Part shown: in pieces, positions 1 through 9,108 of the stretch | Layout: every line of letters starts with the position of its first letter | Position numbering within the stretch: the stretch's first letter is position 1 | From: Croceitalea sp947503285 | GTDB taxonomy: Bacteria > Bacteroidota > Bacteroidia > Flavobacteriales > Flavobacteriaceae | DNA length: 64,000 nt | Direction of reading: 5' to 3' | NCBI RefSeq assembly: GCF_036985505.1 | Contig: NZ_BTGQ01000001.1 | Span: 558,001 to 622,000 of the forward strand | Program-made: the position numbers and the translations under genes | The notes under the pieces: generated by a model | What the model was told of the DNA's origin: nothing | What the model saw: the letters and a program-made list of their open reading frames with translations, nothing else | Database searches by the model: none

Positions 1-47
1 TGAATACCAATGCTACATTGGATTTTATTCTGAATAATTTAAAGTAA
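1..47 (+). CDS. Possible 3' end of a gene entering from the left
   Basis: Frame 3 is open from the window edge to a TAA at 45-47 and ends in the protein-like tail NTNATLDFILNNLK. It would converge on the DUF4139 gene that ends at 165. Only 14 codons are visible, so neither a family nor the reality of the gene can be judged. Frame 2 is also open from the edge until a TAA at 35-37. Confidence 0.25.
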   Translation, partial: NTNATLDFILNNLK

Positions 48-164
48 CACAAATTCAACTTAAGGGTCATCGACTTCGTTCAGTGTAAACTATAGTCGAG
101 AGGTTATATAATAAGGTCTCGACCGCAGTCGGTCTGACAATACGAAATGACGACACTTACATTT

Positions 165-2243
165 TTAAAGCGAAATATAACGGCCTCTAGGATATTTCAC
201 TTGAAACGAAAAGCTCTCCGTTTTGGTTTCTTGGGGTTGTAGTTCCATTTTCCAAGTAAGCAATCCTTTCTTTACATCGTAATCTGCAGTATTCGTTACA
301 ATATCGGTTACTTTTATTTCTTTTTGCTGTGATTTGGGAATACGATCCAGTAATTTCAAGTCAATGGCTATTCCTTTATTGTTTTTGACCTCTAAATTGT
401 AGGTACGATCCAAAATACGGTTACTTCCGGTAAAGGATTTACTCTTAAAGTTACGCTCTTGTTCTCGGGTAACGGTAATATTCGGGTCGATACCCAAAGA
501 AAGTATCATTTCTTTTTTTGTGGTATAGGGGTCTAATACGGTCTTACCTGCATAAGTACCCTCAAAATAGATGTTGGCCTCTCCAGGTAAAAGTTGGTGT
601 TGCTCCCAATTGCTAAAACTAGCCGTTAGAAATACATTTTCATTGATAATAGGGGCCGCAAAGTACTCGTAGGTCGCTGGTAATCTGAAAGTATTGATCT
701 CAATTGCGGTAATATCGTTATCGGAAGGGATGGAATATGATTTTTTGATGGCAAATTCCGTTTTGGTGGCCCCTTCGTTAGAAGTACTCTTTTTGGTGGT
801 AATGACTACAACACCGTTACTCCCTCGAGTTCCATAGATTGCAGATGCTTCTTCACCTACCACTATTTTCTTAGATTGAATTTCATTTTCATCAAGATCT
901 CCCTCTTCAAAATGAGCAGAAGGAATGCCATCTATGATGTATAGAGGTCGTAATACTTTTTGGATGTTAGATTTCTTCTTTAAATCTATACCAGGTGTTT
1001 TACCTCGAAGTACCTTTTCAGAACCAATGCTACTTACGGAATAGCCAAGCGATCTTTTCTCACTTCTTATCCCTTGAGCTATTACAACCACTTCATCTAA
1101 TGTTGAGGTATCTTCTTCTAATCTAATATTCATGACAGAAGAATAAATAGGTAACTCTTTGGTCATAAAACCGATATAAGAAATTATTAGTTCTTGTCCT
1201 TTTTCTGAATTCAATTTAAATGAGCCATCAAAATCGGTCCGAGTTGTTTTTGATGTTCCTTTAATTTTTACACTTGCACCAGGTAAAGCTGCACCACTTG
1301 CATCCGTCACCATACCGATTATCTGCTTTACCATTGGATTGTATAGATACTTAGATTTTTTCTTTATAGAAATAGGCTTTGTTTTGTGCTGGTTTGTAAA
1401 GTTTAGATACTTAGGCCCTAAATTAGGTTTTGTAATATTGAATTCTGGATTTCCCGTAGATAGCATTAGTTTTATATTATTCCAGTCCTGACCAGTTTTT
1501 TGATAAACATGAGCTTTATAGGCCAGATTTAACGGGGTGTTCATCATATTGGATTTGATGTCGTAGTTTGGAATCCAACCCGCATCGTTCACTAAATATT
1601 TCAAGGTCAATGATAGCTTTATAGCAACAGGAACGTCAACTTTTAAAGTAAGTTCTCCCTGTGCTTTTTCAGGAGTATTATTGAATTCAGCCATCTGTTT
1701 TTGTATAGCACGTATTTTTTCATTTAGCTTATTGATCTTTAAATGGGCTTCAAAGACTTCGTTTTTGATAGTAGTAATACGCTCTCTGTAATACGTACTA
1801 ACTTGTATTATTTTTTCCAAATCGATTCCTTTCAATCTAGAGTTCACGGTTCTATTTTCTTTAATCACTTTTTCTTCTTCTTCAAGTCCGGAAATAATAT
1901 TCCTATACCTTGAAAGTTCCATTTCATATGCTTCTATTTTGTCTTGAAGCCTTTCAATTTCAGGGCTATTTTTTTGCACACTCAAATAATTGATGTCATA
2001 GGCAATGGACAGAATGGAAACGGCATTGAGTCCAGAGACTTGAATGCTACTTTCATCAATTTTATGGGAAAGCCCTGTGAACACTACTTCATTGGAACCT
2101 TCTTTCAAAAGGCAGGTAGCCGTTCGGGTGATTTCAGCGCCGCTTAAATACACGGTGACCTTCTTGATTTCAGAAGGAATTTTTAGGTCATTGGCCAAAA
2201 GAAGGCCGGGAATAAGAAATACGAATACTATTAGATTTTTCAT
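165..2243 (-). CDS. DUF4140/DUF4139 protein with an inserted carboxypeptidase-regulatory domain and TonB-plug-like segment
   Basis: This 692-residue secreted protein starts with a signal peptide (MKNLIVFVFLIPGLLLA). Residues of about 20-90 match the DUF4140 N-terminal region of the MuiA-type family, followed by a charged coiled coil (about 95-190) and the start of DUF4139 (about 205-290). At about 306-375 a CarboxypepD_reg-like beta-sandwich (IIGMVTDASGAALPGASV) is inserted. It is followed by LDEVVV and a segment with TonB-receptor plug features, including YIIDGIP and a YGTRGSNGVVVITTKK ending as in SusC plugs. DUF4139 then resumes to the C-terminus. No receptor barrel follows, so it is not itself a transporter. 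DUF4139 function is unknown; a periplasmic or outer-membrane-associated role is inferred. Confidence 0.85.
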   Translation of the reverse strand: MKNLIVFVFLIPGLLLANDLKIPSEIKKVTVYLSGAEITRTATCLLKEGSNEVVFTGLSHKIDESSIQVSGLNAVSILSIAYDINYLSVQKNSPEIERLQDKIEAYEMELSRYRNIISGLEEEEKVIKENRTVNSRLKGIDLEKIIQVSTYYRERITTIKNEVFEAHLKINKLNEKIRAIQKQMAEFNNTPEKAQGELTLKVDVPVAIKLSLTLKYLVNDAGWIPNYDIKSNMMNTPLNLAYKAHVYQKTGQDWNNIKLMLSTGNPEFNITKPNLGPKYLNFTNQHKTKPISIKKKSKYLYNPMVKQIIGMVTDASGAALPGASVKIKGTSKTTRTDFDGSFKLNSEKGQELIISYIGFMTKELPIYSSVMNIRLEEDTSTLDEVVVIAQGIRSEKRSLGYSVSSIGSEKVLRGKTPGIDLKKKSNIQKVLRPLYIIDGIPSAHFEEGDLDENEIQSKKIVVGEEASAIYGTRGSNGVVVITTKKSTSNEGATKTEFAIKKSYSIPSDNDITAIEINTFRLPATYEYFAAPIINENVFLTASFSNWEQHQLLPGEANIYFEGTYAGKTVLDPYTTKKEMILSLGIDPNITVTREQERNFKSKSFTGSNRILDRTYNLEVKNNKGIAIDLKLLDRIPKSQQKEIKVTDIVTNTADYDVKKGLLTWKMELQPQETKTESFSFQVKYPRGRYISL

Positions 2244-2350
2244 GAGGGTCAGTTTAGAATTTAAACCAAACTTCCATTTAAAAACTTGTTTTGAAAATTA
2301 ACAATGATCAATCGTGCCTATTGGGCTAGGGAAGGGGTGATTTGAATTAG

Positions 2351-2758
2351 TCAGCCCAAAAATTTAGCCTGTAGCTCGGGGGTGGGAATCATACAGGCAT
2401 CTTTTCGGCCAAACCATTGATAGCGGTAACGGGCCACGAAATCGTAAATGCCATTACGAATTGGTGTAGGCAGCCATTTAAATACGGAAAACAATGTCCA
2501 AAGGCCACCAAATTCACTACTGATCTCTAATATAGCATCAGACTTGGTGTAATACGAAACTCCGGGTTCTACCAAGATAATGGAATCGGTCTTCGAAGTA
2601 TCAATACCCCGTTCGGCAATCATTTGTTCCCCAATCGCACTTTGTAAGGGTGCATACCGAAAGGTGTCTTTTTTATCGCGCTTGATGACAAATTGAATAG
2701 CGCCGTTGCAGAGGTTACAGACCCCATCAAAAAGGATTATTTTTTTGCCTTCTTCCAC
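2351..2758 (-). CDS. DCC family thiol-disulfide oxidoreductase (DUF393)
   Basis: A small 135-residue protein with the family signature at its N-terminus: FDGVCNLCNGAIQFV, which contains the CxxC pair, then RYAPLQS and a C-terminal YRYQWFGRKDACMIP. DUF393 proteins have a thioredoxin-like fold and the DxxCxxC motif that names them DCC; substrates are generally unknown. There is no signal peptide, so it should be cytoplasmic. It stands alone with about 100 bp on either side and is separate from the molybdoenzyme pair upstream on the same strand. Family assignment is firm; the specific redox partner cannot be inferred. Confidence 0.85.
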   Translation of the reverse strand: MEEGKKIILFDGVCNLCNGAIQFVIKRDKKDTFRYAPLQSAIGEQMIAERGIDTSKTDSIILVEPGVSYYTKSDAILEISSEFGGLWTLFSVFKWLPTPIRNGIYDFVARYRYQWFGRKDACMIPTPELQAKFLG

Positions 2759-2864
2759 GTTGTAAAGATACCACTGGGTATGCGGAAAGCCTATTTTTTA
2801 GGAAGGATTTAAGAATCTAGGGCCATGGGTTCTTTTAAAGGTTATTTGATAATGATACAAATAA

Positions 2865-3569
2865 TTACAATTGCCTATTCAGAAACCCCGTAAAAAGCAC
2901 CTCCATATTACCCAGGAGTACTTGATATTCTTCAGATTGGGTAAGTGTTTTTAAAGCCTCTTGATTGCCACTCAAAACGACGAGGCTGTCCATCACACAA
3001 GGCACTTTTTGTTCCTCTTCCTTTTGAACCACTAAATTGGCCTGAATGGTTCCGCCATAGAAAAGTTCTACAGAATGGGAAGCAGCCAATTCGGTTACAC
3101 TCTCCCAAAATGAAGCGGATCTGGGAGCCGAACCAAAGTATTGTAGCAGATAGTTGGTTTTACCATCAAGCGGCTTCTCCGTTAGTTGGTGCATCTTCGA
3201 AAAACCAAAGGAAAACTTTTGAAGGGCCTTGTTCCGTAGGAGACTGCTTAGCTGGAATACCTTGTTTTCTACCAAGTTCTTGAAATGATGGCCTGAAGGG
3301 TAGCGCACTATAAGCAGGGTATCGCGTTCGTTGACCCCATTCTCAGGTAGGGTGGCGGTTAGTTGGCCTTTAAAAACAGCTTGGGCGCCATTGGCACGGG
3401 CAATTTTACCAGCTATCTTAGTATATAGTGCATAGAGCCATGGTCGTTTGCAATAGAACCAATTGATGGCATATATGGGATTTTCCAAATCAGCGGTTTC
3501 GTCCACTCCGCGAATCAAAATCTTTGTGGTAGCTGAAATCCCACATTCGATGTTAGGTTGGTTTGTCAT
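2865..3569 (-). CDS. Uncharacterised partner of the molybdopterin oxidoreductase
   Basis: I do not recognise this 234-residue cytoplasmic protein with confidence. It has no signal peptide or membrane segment. Its start codon overlaps the stop of the molybdoenzyme gene by 4 bases (ATGA type), so the two are probably translationally coupled and work together. The stretch TLLIVRYPSGHHFKNLVENKVFQLSSL and the C-terminal LVVLSGNQEALKTLTQSEEYQVLL recall DUF1330 or EthD-like alpha-beta barrel repeats, suggesting two such modules, but this is a weak impression. An accessory or substrate-handling role for the neighbouring oxidoreductase is inferred only from the coupling. Confidence 0.6.
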   Translation of the reverse strand: MTNQPNIECGISATTKILIRGVDETADLENPIYAINWFYCKRPWLYALYTKIAGKIARANGAQAVFKGQLTATLPENGVNERDTLLIVRYPSGHHFKNLVENKVFQLSSLLRNKALQKFSFGFSKMHQLTEKPLDGKTNYLLQYFGSAPRSASFWESVTELAASHSVELFYGGTIQANLVVQKEEEQKVPCVMDSLVVLSGNQEALKTLTQSEEYQVLLGNMEVLFTGFLNRQL

Positions 3570-5719
3570 GTAGTCTGTTTTATAAGCGTAACGGGTTGCC
3601 CTGAAAAGGCCGCATTGCCGGTAACTGGGTCCATTCTTGAATTGTCGGTGATATCGTTTAAGCTAACTCCCGCATGTTTGGAAGCTACCTGTAATCGGGT
3701 CCCTTTGCGATGATGTCCAAATCCATGGGGGATACTGACCACCCCGGGCATGATATTAGGGGTGATTTCCGCGGCTATCTGCAACTGTCCCGTTCGGGAT
3801 TGCACCAAAACGGTGTCATTTTTCAAAATGTTCAATCGCGTGGCATCATCTGGATGTAGCATAACGGTACATCGATTCTTTCCGGTCATTAAAGAGGGGC
3901 TGTTGTGCATCCAAGAGTTATTGCTACGCAGATGCCTTCTGCCTATCAGTAAAAATTCGTTTTCCTTTACCTTTTCCACCCTTTTTTCGGGCAGTGCTTC
4001 TAAAAGTTGGGTAAAGGGCTTTACAAAAACTTCATGGTCCAATTCAATCTTTCCGCTTTTGGTCAACAAAACTTGGGGGATTTGGGAATGAAGCGGTCCA
4101 AGATCCAAACCATGGGGATTTCGCTTTAATTTCCCAAGGGTAAGGCCGGTAAACCATCTTTTGGGATGTGACAAGCGGCCGTAGGGGCCAAGTTGCAGCC
4201 CTAAATTAAGCAGTCGTTCCGGAGAAAGTCGTTTCAATATCCAAGGAAGTTTTTTGGGCGATGCTTTTTCAAAGCGTAGGAGCAAGGCTTTGGCAATTTG
4301 CCAATCATAACGTTGTTCTTTGGAAATGGGAAACAGTGGTTTGGAAAACTTCGCGGTATTATGTACTGCAAACAAGTTAAAGATCAAATCGTAATGTGGA
4401 ACTTCCAAATGGGAAGCGGGCGGCAAAATGATATCGGCATGAGCACTGGTCTCATTGATAAAGATATCAATGGATACCATAAAGTCCAGTTCTTGCAAGC
4501 CTTTTTCCAATTCCTTGCCATTGGGGGTTGCCAATACGGGATTACCCGCATGCGTAATCAATGCCCGTATCTTACCCTTTCCAGGGGTTTGTAGTTCTTC
4601 GGCCATGACCGATACGGGGAACTCGCCTTGAAACTCGGGTTTTTGACTGACCCTACTATGCCAACGCCCATGTTTTTTCTTGAAATGCTTTTCCTTAATC
4701 AACGGAACGGCCGGATTGGGGAACAGTGTAGTGCCCGGTCTATCAAAATGGCCACTTAAGATGTTGATGGATTGCATCAACCAGTGGCACAGCCCGCCAT
4801 GTTCTTGTGTTGACATGCCCATTCGTCCATACAACACCGCTTTGGGTGTGTCGGCGTACTCTAGGGCCAGGCGTTCCAGAACACTGGAGGGAATTCCAGT
4901 CAAGGATGCAATTTGAGTAGCATCGGCATTTTCAACCAAATTCAGAATGGTGTCTTCCCCTTTAAGAAAGGGTTGAAGCCTACCGGGATTGATTTTTTCA
5001 TGTGTAATAAGCACTTTTAGAAAACCGATAAGAAAATAAATGTCCGCTCCGGGCCGGATAAAGAGGTGTTCGCTGGCCAAACGGGAGGTTTCTGTTTTTC
5101 TCGGGTCCAAAGTAATTACTTTTCCACCTCTGTTTTTTATCGCTTTTAAGCGTTGGGTCACCCCAGCCGCACTCATAATGCTGCCATTGGAAGCTGCAGG
5201 ATTGGCCCCGATCAAAATCATATAATCCGTATGGTCAATGTCTGGTATCGGAATACGGAGGGAATGCCCAAAAAGGTAATACGCCATGACATGATGGGGC
5301 AACTGATCCATTGAGGTAGGGGTGAAGACATTGTGTGTCCCCAGAATACGCTTGAGCTCATTGGTATAGAACAATATACCCATATTATGAACCGTGGGGT
5401 TGCCAAAGTAAAGTCCAACAGCATTTTCACCATGCGCTTTCCTAATGTTGTTAATGCGCCGGCCCACTTCATCAAAAGCTTCTTCCCACGAGATTGGATC
5501 CCAACCCCCTTCTTTGTTCTTCTTTACTGGGGTTTTTAATCGATCCGGACTTTCATGAAGCTCTTGAATGTGTGCGCCTTTGGGGCATATACTCCCTTTA
5601 CTGAAGGGGTCTTTTTCATCGCCTTTGACACTGATAATCGTATCACCTTCATGCGCTATTTCAAGACCACACATGGCCTCACAGAGGTTGCATACGCGAT
5701 AATGGTTTTTTATGGCCAT
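3566..5719 (-). CDS. Molybdopterin-dependent oxidoreductase, cytoplasmic
   Basis: A 717-residue member of the DMSO reductase / formate dehydrogenase superfamily. The N-terminal 4Fe-4S motif is C10, C13, C17 and C45 (CNLCEAMC then GSICPKG). The following regions match the molybdopterin guanine dinucleotide-binding fold (for example MILIGANPAASNG, VITLDPRKTETSRLA, GRMGMSTQEHGG), and the C-terminus is a molydopterin-dinucleotide-binding barrel (LLIGRRHLRSNNSWMHNSP, SIPHGFGHHRKGT). No Tat signal is present, so it acts in the cytoplasm. The residue aligned with the Mo-ligating Cys/SeCys of formate dehydrogenases seems to fall in TSMDQLPHH, with an Asp, which is an inference from alignment by eye. 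Substrate unknown; coupled to the downstream 234-residue gene. Confidence 0.88.
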   Translation of the reverse strand: MAIKNHYRVCNLCEAMCGLEIAHEGDTIISVKGDEKDPFSKGSICPKGAHIQELHESPDRLKTPVKKNKEGGWDPISWEEAFDEVGRRINNIRKAHGENAVGLYFGNPTVHNMGILFYTNELKRILGTHNVFTPTSMDQLPHHVMAYYLFGHSLRIPIPDIDHTDYMILIGANPAASNGSIMSAAGVTQRLKAIKNRGGKVITLDPRKTETSRLASEHLFIRPGADIYFLIGFLKVLITHEKINPGRLQPFLKGEDTILNLVENADATQIASLTGIPSSVLERLALEYADTPKAVLYGRMGMSTQEHGGLCHWLMQSINILSGHFDRPGTTLFPNPAVPLIKEKHFKKKHGRWHSRVSQKPEFQGEFPVSVMAEELQTPGKGKIRALITHAGNPVLATPNGKELEKGLQELDFMVSIDIFINETSAHADIILPPASHLEVPHYDLIFNLFAVHNTAKFSKPLFPISKEQRYDWQIAKALLLRFEKASPKKLPWILKRLSPERLLNLGLQLGPYGRLSHPKRWFTGLTLGKLKRNPHGLDLGPLHSQIPQVLLTKSGKIELDHEVFVKPFTQLLEALPEKRVEKVKENEFLLIGRRHLRSNNSWMHNSPSLMTGKNRCTVMLHPDDATRLNILKNDTVLVQSRTGQLQIAAEITPNIMPGVVSIPHGFGHHRKGTRLQVASKHAGVSLNDITDNSRMDPVTGNAAFSGQPVTLIKQTT

Positions 5720-5980
5720 ACTTTAGACAATTATGGTTCTAAGCTAATCAAAACCAAAAGCCCGAACAAATGAATTTATGGTCAGTAATAGCTATAGCAA
5801 TTTCAAACGGATAGACTGGGCACCCGTCTGAATGACGAATTTGGGAAGGCAGGCGAGACCTTTTTCCGTTGAAGATCTTAAGGAGACCGCTATTGATTTA
5901 TTGGTCTTTAAGCCAAACCTAAAAAGTATTTAAAATGCCATCTGTAACATAGCAAAGTAGTCTTGATTTCTCTGGTGGTA

Positions 5981-6793
5981 CTAATCAAAATAAACTATTT
6001 CGCGCTCTTGGATCTCGATGGCTTTCTTATCTTGATATTTGATTCTTTTAATCCAATTCCGTTCTGAATCGTACACATAATCGTACTTAAATTCTTCCGT
6101 ATTTTGGCTGCTTAAGGTTCTTTTATAGCTAACGTCCCCATTTTCATTATATTGAAATTTAGTCTCGGTAAAAAGCGTCCAAGGCTTAAAGTTGAATTGG
6201 GATTCCCTCACTACACGACCGCTCCCATCATACATATAATCTATGGATAATAATTTGTCGCCTTGCGGATTGTATTTCTCTTTATGGATTTTATTCTCCT
6301 GCTGATCATAAATGATGACCTCTTTTGGGATGGTGTCATTGGTATGGCCAAACTCCGTCATTTCAACTTGATTTTCCTTTTTCCGATATGTCCGTTTGCC
6401 CAAAATATTTTTTCTGATATCGTAGATGACCTCAGAACGTCGTTGGCCATTTGAATCGACAACTATTTCTACCGATTGGTATATCTTGTCCCCATCCGTT
6501 AAATAAAGCCTGTTCTTGAATCCTTTTTCATTATATTCAGAAATCGTTTGATAGTGGCCTCCATCATACAACACTTCGTTTCCATCCTCATTATAGGCAT
6601 AAATAAAAGTGTTTTTCTTTTCCCCTTTTTCAATCCCTTCGCCATTAAGGATAGGTTCGTAGTAATGGGATATGGTCTTTTCTACTTTACCTTTTAAATT
6701 TTTCTTGGCGAGGTCATTGTGCTGAAATGCTACGGCGCTTTGCAGACAAAAAGTGAGCAAACAACCAATGAGAACGGTTGATTTTTTGGTCAT
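5981..6793 (-). CDS. Secreted protein with YD/MORN-like repeats
   Basis: Start chosen at 6793, where MTKKSTVLIGCLLTFCLQSA gives a good signal peptide; an upstream ATG at 6832 would add 13 residues that spoil it. The mature part (about 250 residues) is made of short tyrosine/aspartate/glycine-rich repeats such as YNEDGNEVLYDGGHYQ, YNEKGFKNRLYLTDGDK, YDQQENKIHKEKYNPQGDKL and YDGSGRVVRES, resembling YD (RHS-type) or MORN-like repeats. The protein is too short to be an RHS toxin and lacks the RHS core. An exported, envelope-located repeat protein is likely; function unknown. It precedes nothing obvious in an operon. Confidence 0.75.
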   Translation of the reverse strand: MTKKSTVLIGCLLTFCLQSAVAFQHNDLAKKNLKGKVEKTISHYYEPILNGEGIEKGEKKNTFIYAYNEDGNEVLYDGGHYQTISEYNEKGFKNRLYLTDGDKIYQSVEIVVDSNGQRRSEVIYDIRKNILGKRTYRKKENQVEMTEFGHTNDTIPKEVIIYDQQENKIHKEKYNPQGDKLLSIDYMYDGSGRVVRESQFNFKPWTLFTETKFQYNENGDVSYKRTLSSQNTEEFKYDYVYDSERNWIKRIKYQDKKAIEIQEREIVYFD

Positions 6794-6901
6794 GGGTGTG
6801 TTGTATTGGTTTGTACCTAAATGAAGTTCCAATAATTATGCCGATTTCTTAAGATACTTATCTTAAAACGAACAATGCCATCTTGTCAAAGCCACCAAGC
6901 A

Positions 6902-8797
6902 CTACAGCGAATTTAAAAAACCGTTTAAATCAGTTTCCTTATCAAGACCCAATTTCTTTTTGAGTCGGTATTTTGACTTTAAGATACTGTCCGGTAGTAC
7001 ATTTAAAGTGGCGGCAATTTCTTTGGTGGTCAAACTCATGCGTAAAAATGCCGCAAGGCGGATTTCCTTTTCAGAAATATCAGCAGAAAGGGTTTTCAAT
7101 TTTTGGTCAAAGTCATTGTGTACCTCTGCGAAATAGGTTTTAAAAACTTCCCAATCCTTGTCAGAGGCATTCTCTTTTTTAAGTAGCATTACGATTCGCC
7201 GAAACTCCGTTTTAAATTTATCGGGTGAGTTTTTTACATTCTCTAGATTTTCCATCAACTCTTGAATAAAGGTATTTTTCTGTACCAAATGCAGTGTTTG
7301 ACTGGCTAGCTCTTTTTGTTTATGCTCAATTTCATTTTTCAGGATTTCTTCTTGTTTTTGGCGGGCGATACGGTTCTTTTTGATTCGTTGGCGATACCCA
7401 AAAACCGAGAGGCCAAAGAGGGCTAGGGCGGAGGCCATTCCACCGGCATACAAGCCTTTTTGCAGGTTATCCGCCCTGGCTTTTTCATTTAGCGTATTGA
7501 TTTCTTCTTTTTGTAAAGCTATTGCAGCCTCTTTTTTTTCGGTTTCATAGATTGTTTTTAATTCTTCTACTTGCCTAATCTTTTCGACTGAACTTATACT
7601 GTCTTGAATAGCAAATGACTCCCTTAGGAAACTCATGGCATTTTTATGATCACCTCCCTTTTCGAGTATTTCAGATTTTACATTGTAGAGATCTCGGAGG
7701 GTAATAACTACTCCGCTACCAGTTCCAATATCTATGGCTTTATTAATATTTCTAAGAGCGATTTGAAGATTACCTCTTTGTAAGTTTAATTGGCTTAACC
7801 CTTCAAATGATTGAATGGCTTGTATAGTAAGCTGCTCTTTGGTCGCAATATTATTTGCTTCGTTCAAGGCATTTTCTGCTTCATTCAATTTTCCTTTTTG
7901 GATTAAAATCTGGCCGTAATCATTTAAGGCGCTTGATAAGGATCCTTTTAGATTGAATTTTCTTGAAAGATCAATTCCCGTGAGATAAAAGCTTTCAGCC
8001 TTAACTAAATTGCCTTGTGACAAATAAACAGCTCCAATTGAAATTATGGTATTCGCTTCATAAATATTATCATCATTTTTTTTATAAAGCTCTATTGCTT
8101 TGCTATAATAATCTATAGCAGATGTAAGATGATTTAATTTAGTCTCTATATCACCTATTTGTTTATAAGTATCTGCTGTTCTTAGTTCATCCTTAATCTT
8201 TTCAAAATAACCGAGTGCAACAATAGATTCTTTGAGTGCGAGATTTAAATCTCCTTTTTCAAAATAGCATGAACCAATAGATAAGTGAGAAGAGGCAAGA
8301 AATTGACTTTTATAAGGTTCATCTTTTATGTTTCTTTCAATTTCTACGATGCTATTTATAAAAATTTCAAGTGCACTTTCGTAGTCACCCTGAGATTTAT
8401 AAATGTCTCCTAAAGTAAAATTGACAAATATTAATCCACGAGACTTATTGTTTTTCTCAAAGGATTTTTTTGCCAATTGGTAATGATATAGTGCAGTGTC
8501 GTTCATACTTTTATTGTAGAAATAATCTCCGATATGCAAATTTCCCAGGCCATAAGCAAATTCCGAACCCGTTTTGTTGTAAATATCAATCTCTTGCTCA
8601 GCATATTTTTTTGCTACTTCTGGTTTGGAAAACATAAGATTCTCGTGAAGCATAGTCAGTAAAACGACCTTTACAGAATCATTAGTAGATACTTTTTGTA
8701 ATTCTGTTTTTAAGCTATCAATATACTTTTGATTTTGGCTATAGGTGAGAACGAATTGAAGTAAGCTAAAAAAAAGTAGTGCCAATTTAGTTTTCAT
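6902..8797 (-). CDS. TPR-repeat membrane regulator with C-terminal LuxR-like HTH
   Basis: A 631-residue protein with an N-terminal signal (MKTKLALLFFSLLQFVLTYS), about eight tetratricopeptide repeats (roughly 60-400, for example ALYHYQLAKKSFEKNNKSRG, AIDYYSKAIELYKKNDDNIY), a coiled coil (about 405-435), one transmembrane helix (about 440-460, ending FGYRQR) and a cytoplasmic part of about 170 residues. The last 65 residues (LSADISEKEIRLAAFLRMSL, TTKEIAATLNVLPDSILKSK) form a LuxR/GerE-like helix-turn-helix. This architecture is a common Bacteroidota one-component sensor-regulator: periplasmic repeats sense, the cytosolic HTH may bind DNA. It is divergent from the cytolysin gene across a repeat-rich intergenic region and is a reasonable candidate to control it. 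Confidence 0.85.
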   Translation of the reverse strand: MKTKLALLFFSLLQFVLTYSQNQKYIDSLKTELQKVSTNDSVKVVLLTMLHENLMFSKPEVAKKYAEQEIDIYNKTGSEFAYGLGNLHIGDYFYNKSMNDTALYHYQLAKKSFEKNNKSRGLIFVNFTLGDIYKSQGDYESALEIFINSIVEIERNIKDEPYKSQFLASSHLSIGSCYFEKGDLNLALKESIVALGYFEKIKDELRTADTYKQIGDIETKLNHLTSAIDYYSKAIELYKKNDDNIYEANTIISIGAVYLSQGNLVKAESFYLTGIDLSRKFNLKGSLSSALNDYGQILIQKGKLNEAENALNEANNIATKEQLTIQAIQSFEGLSQLNLQRGNLQIALRNINKAIDIGTGSGVVITLRDLYNVKSEILEKGGDHKNAMSFLRESFAIQDSISSVEKIRQVEELKTIYETEKKEAAIALQKEEINTLNEKARADNLQKGLYAGGMASALALFGLSVFGYRQRIKKNRIARQKQEEILKNEIEHKQKELASQTLHLVQKNTFIQELMENLENVKNSPDKFKTEFRRIVMLLKKENASDKDWEVFKTYFAEVHNDFDQKLKTLSADISEKEIRLAAFLRMSLTTKEIAATLNVLPDSILKSKYRLKKKLGLDKETDLNGFLNSL

Positions 8798-8830
8798 AAA
8801 CGTTATGTGTTATTGGATCAAGGTACTAAA

Positions 8831-8868
8831 TAGAACCGCACTATTAAAACCTAAATGATGCGGTTCTA
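8831..8868. promoter_or_regulatory. Perfect 10-bp inverted repeat upstream of the TPR-HTH gene
   Basis: TAGAACCGCA (8831-8840) is the exact reverse complement of TGCGGTTCTA (8859-8868), separated by 18 bases. It lies 34-71 bp upstream of the start of the TPR-HTH gene, where an operator or a 5' leader stem would sit. There is no T-run next to it, so a terminator is less likely. Binding partner unknown; autoregulation by the TPR-HTH protein is only a guess. Confidence 0.5.
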
Positions 8869-8875
8869 ATTCAAT

Positions 8876-9046
8876 TGTCCATGAAAAGTCCATAAATTAT
8901 ATGGCGGGAACAAGGTCGTGTATAGTCGTCTAAACATTGATTTCAGTGACTTTGTCTAAAAATAAGGACATATTAAAATTGTGACTTGTCCATAGCAAGA
9001 TTTGTTAAAATCCATACAGGCTGTCCATACTTTGTCCATGGACAAA
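8876..9046. promoter_or_regulatory. Cluster of TGTCCAT words ending in a perfect 16-bp palindrome
   Basis: The word TGTCCAT occurs at 8876-8882, 8987-8993, 9022-9028 and 9033-9039, with the near-copy AGTCCAT at 8887-8893 and ATCCAT near 9010. The last copy sits in the perfect palindrome TTTGTCCATGGACAAA (9031-9046). The palindrome centre is about 33 bp upstream of the -7 element of the cytolysin gene, a position typical of an activator site. The repeat density within about 170 bp is well beyond what I see elsewhere in the window. An operator array for the cytolysin promoter is inferred; the regulator is unknown. Confidence 0.6.
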
Positions 9047-9071
9047 ATTAGGTCTGAGGTCGGTCTGCTTC

Positions 9072-9079
9072 TAGTTTTG
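9072..9079 (+). promoter_or_regulatory. -7 promoter element of the cytolysin gene
   Basis: TAGTTTTG matches the Bacteroidota TAnnTTTG -7 consensus exactly and lies 29 bp upstream of the ATG at 9109. No clear TTG -33 element is visible at the usual distance, which fits a promoter that depends on an activator bound at the upstream palindrome. Confidence 0.5.
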
Positions 9080-9108
9080 GGGTGTTGAATCTTAAAAACC
9101 AAGAAATT

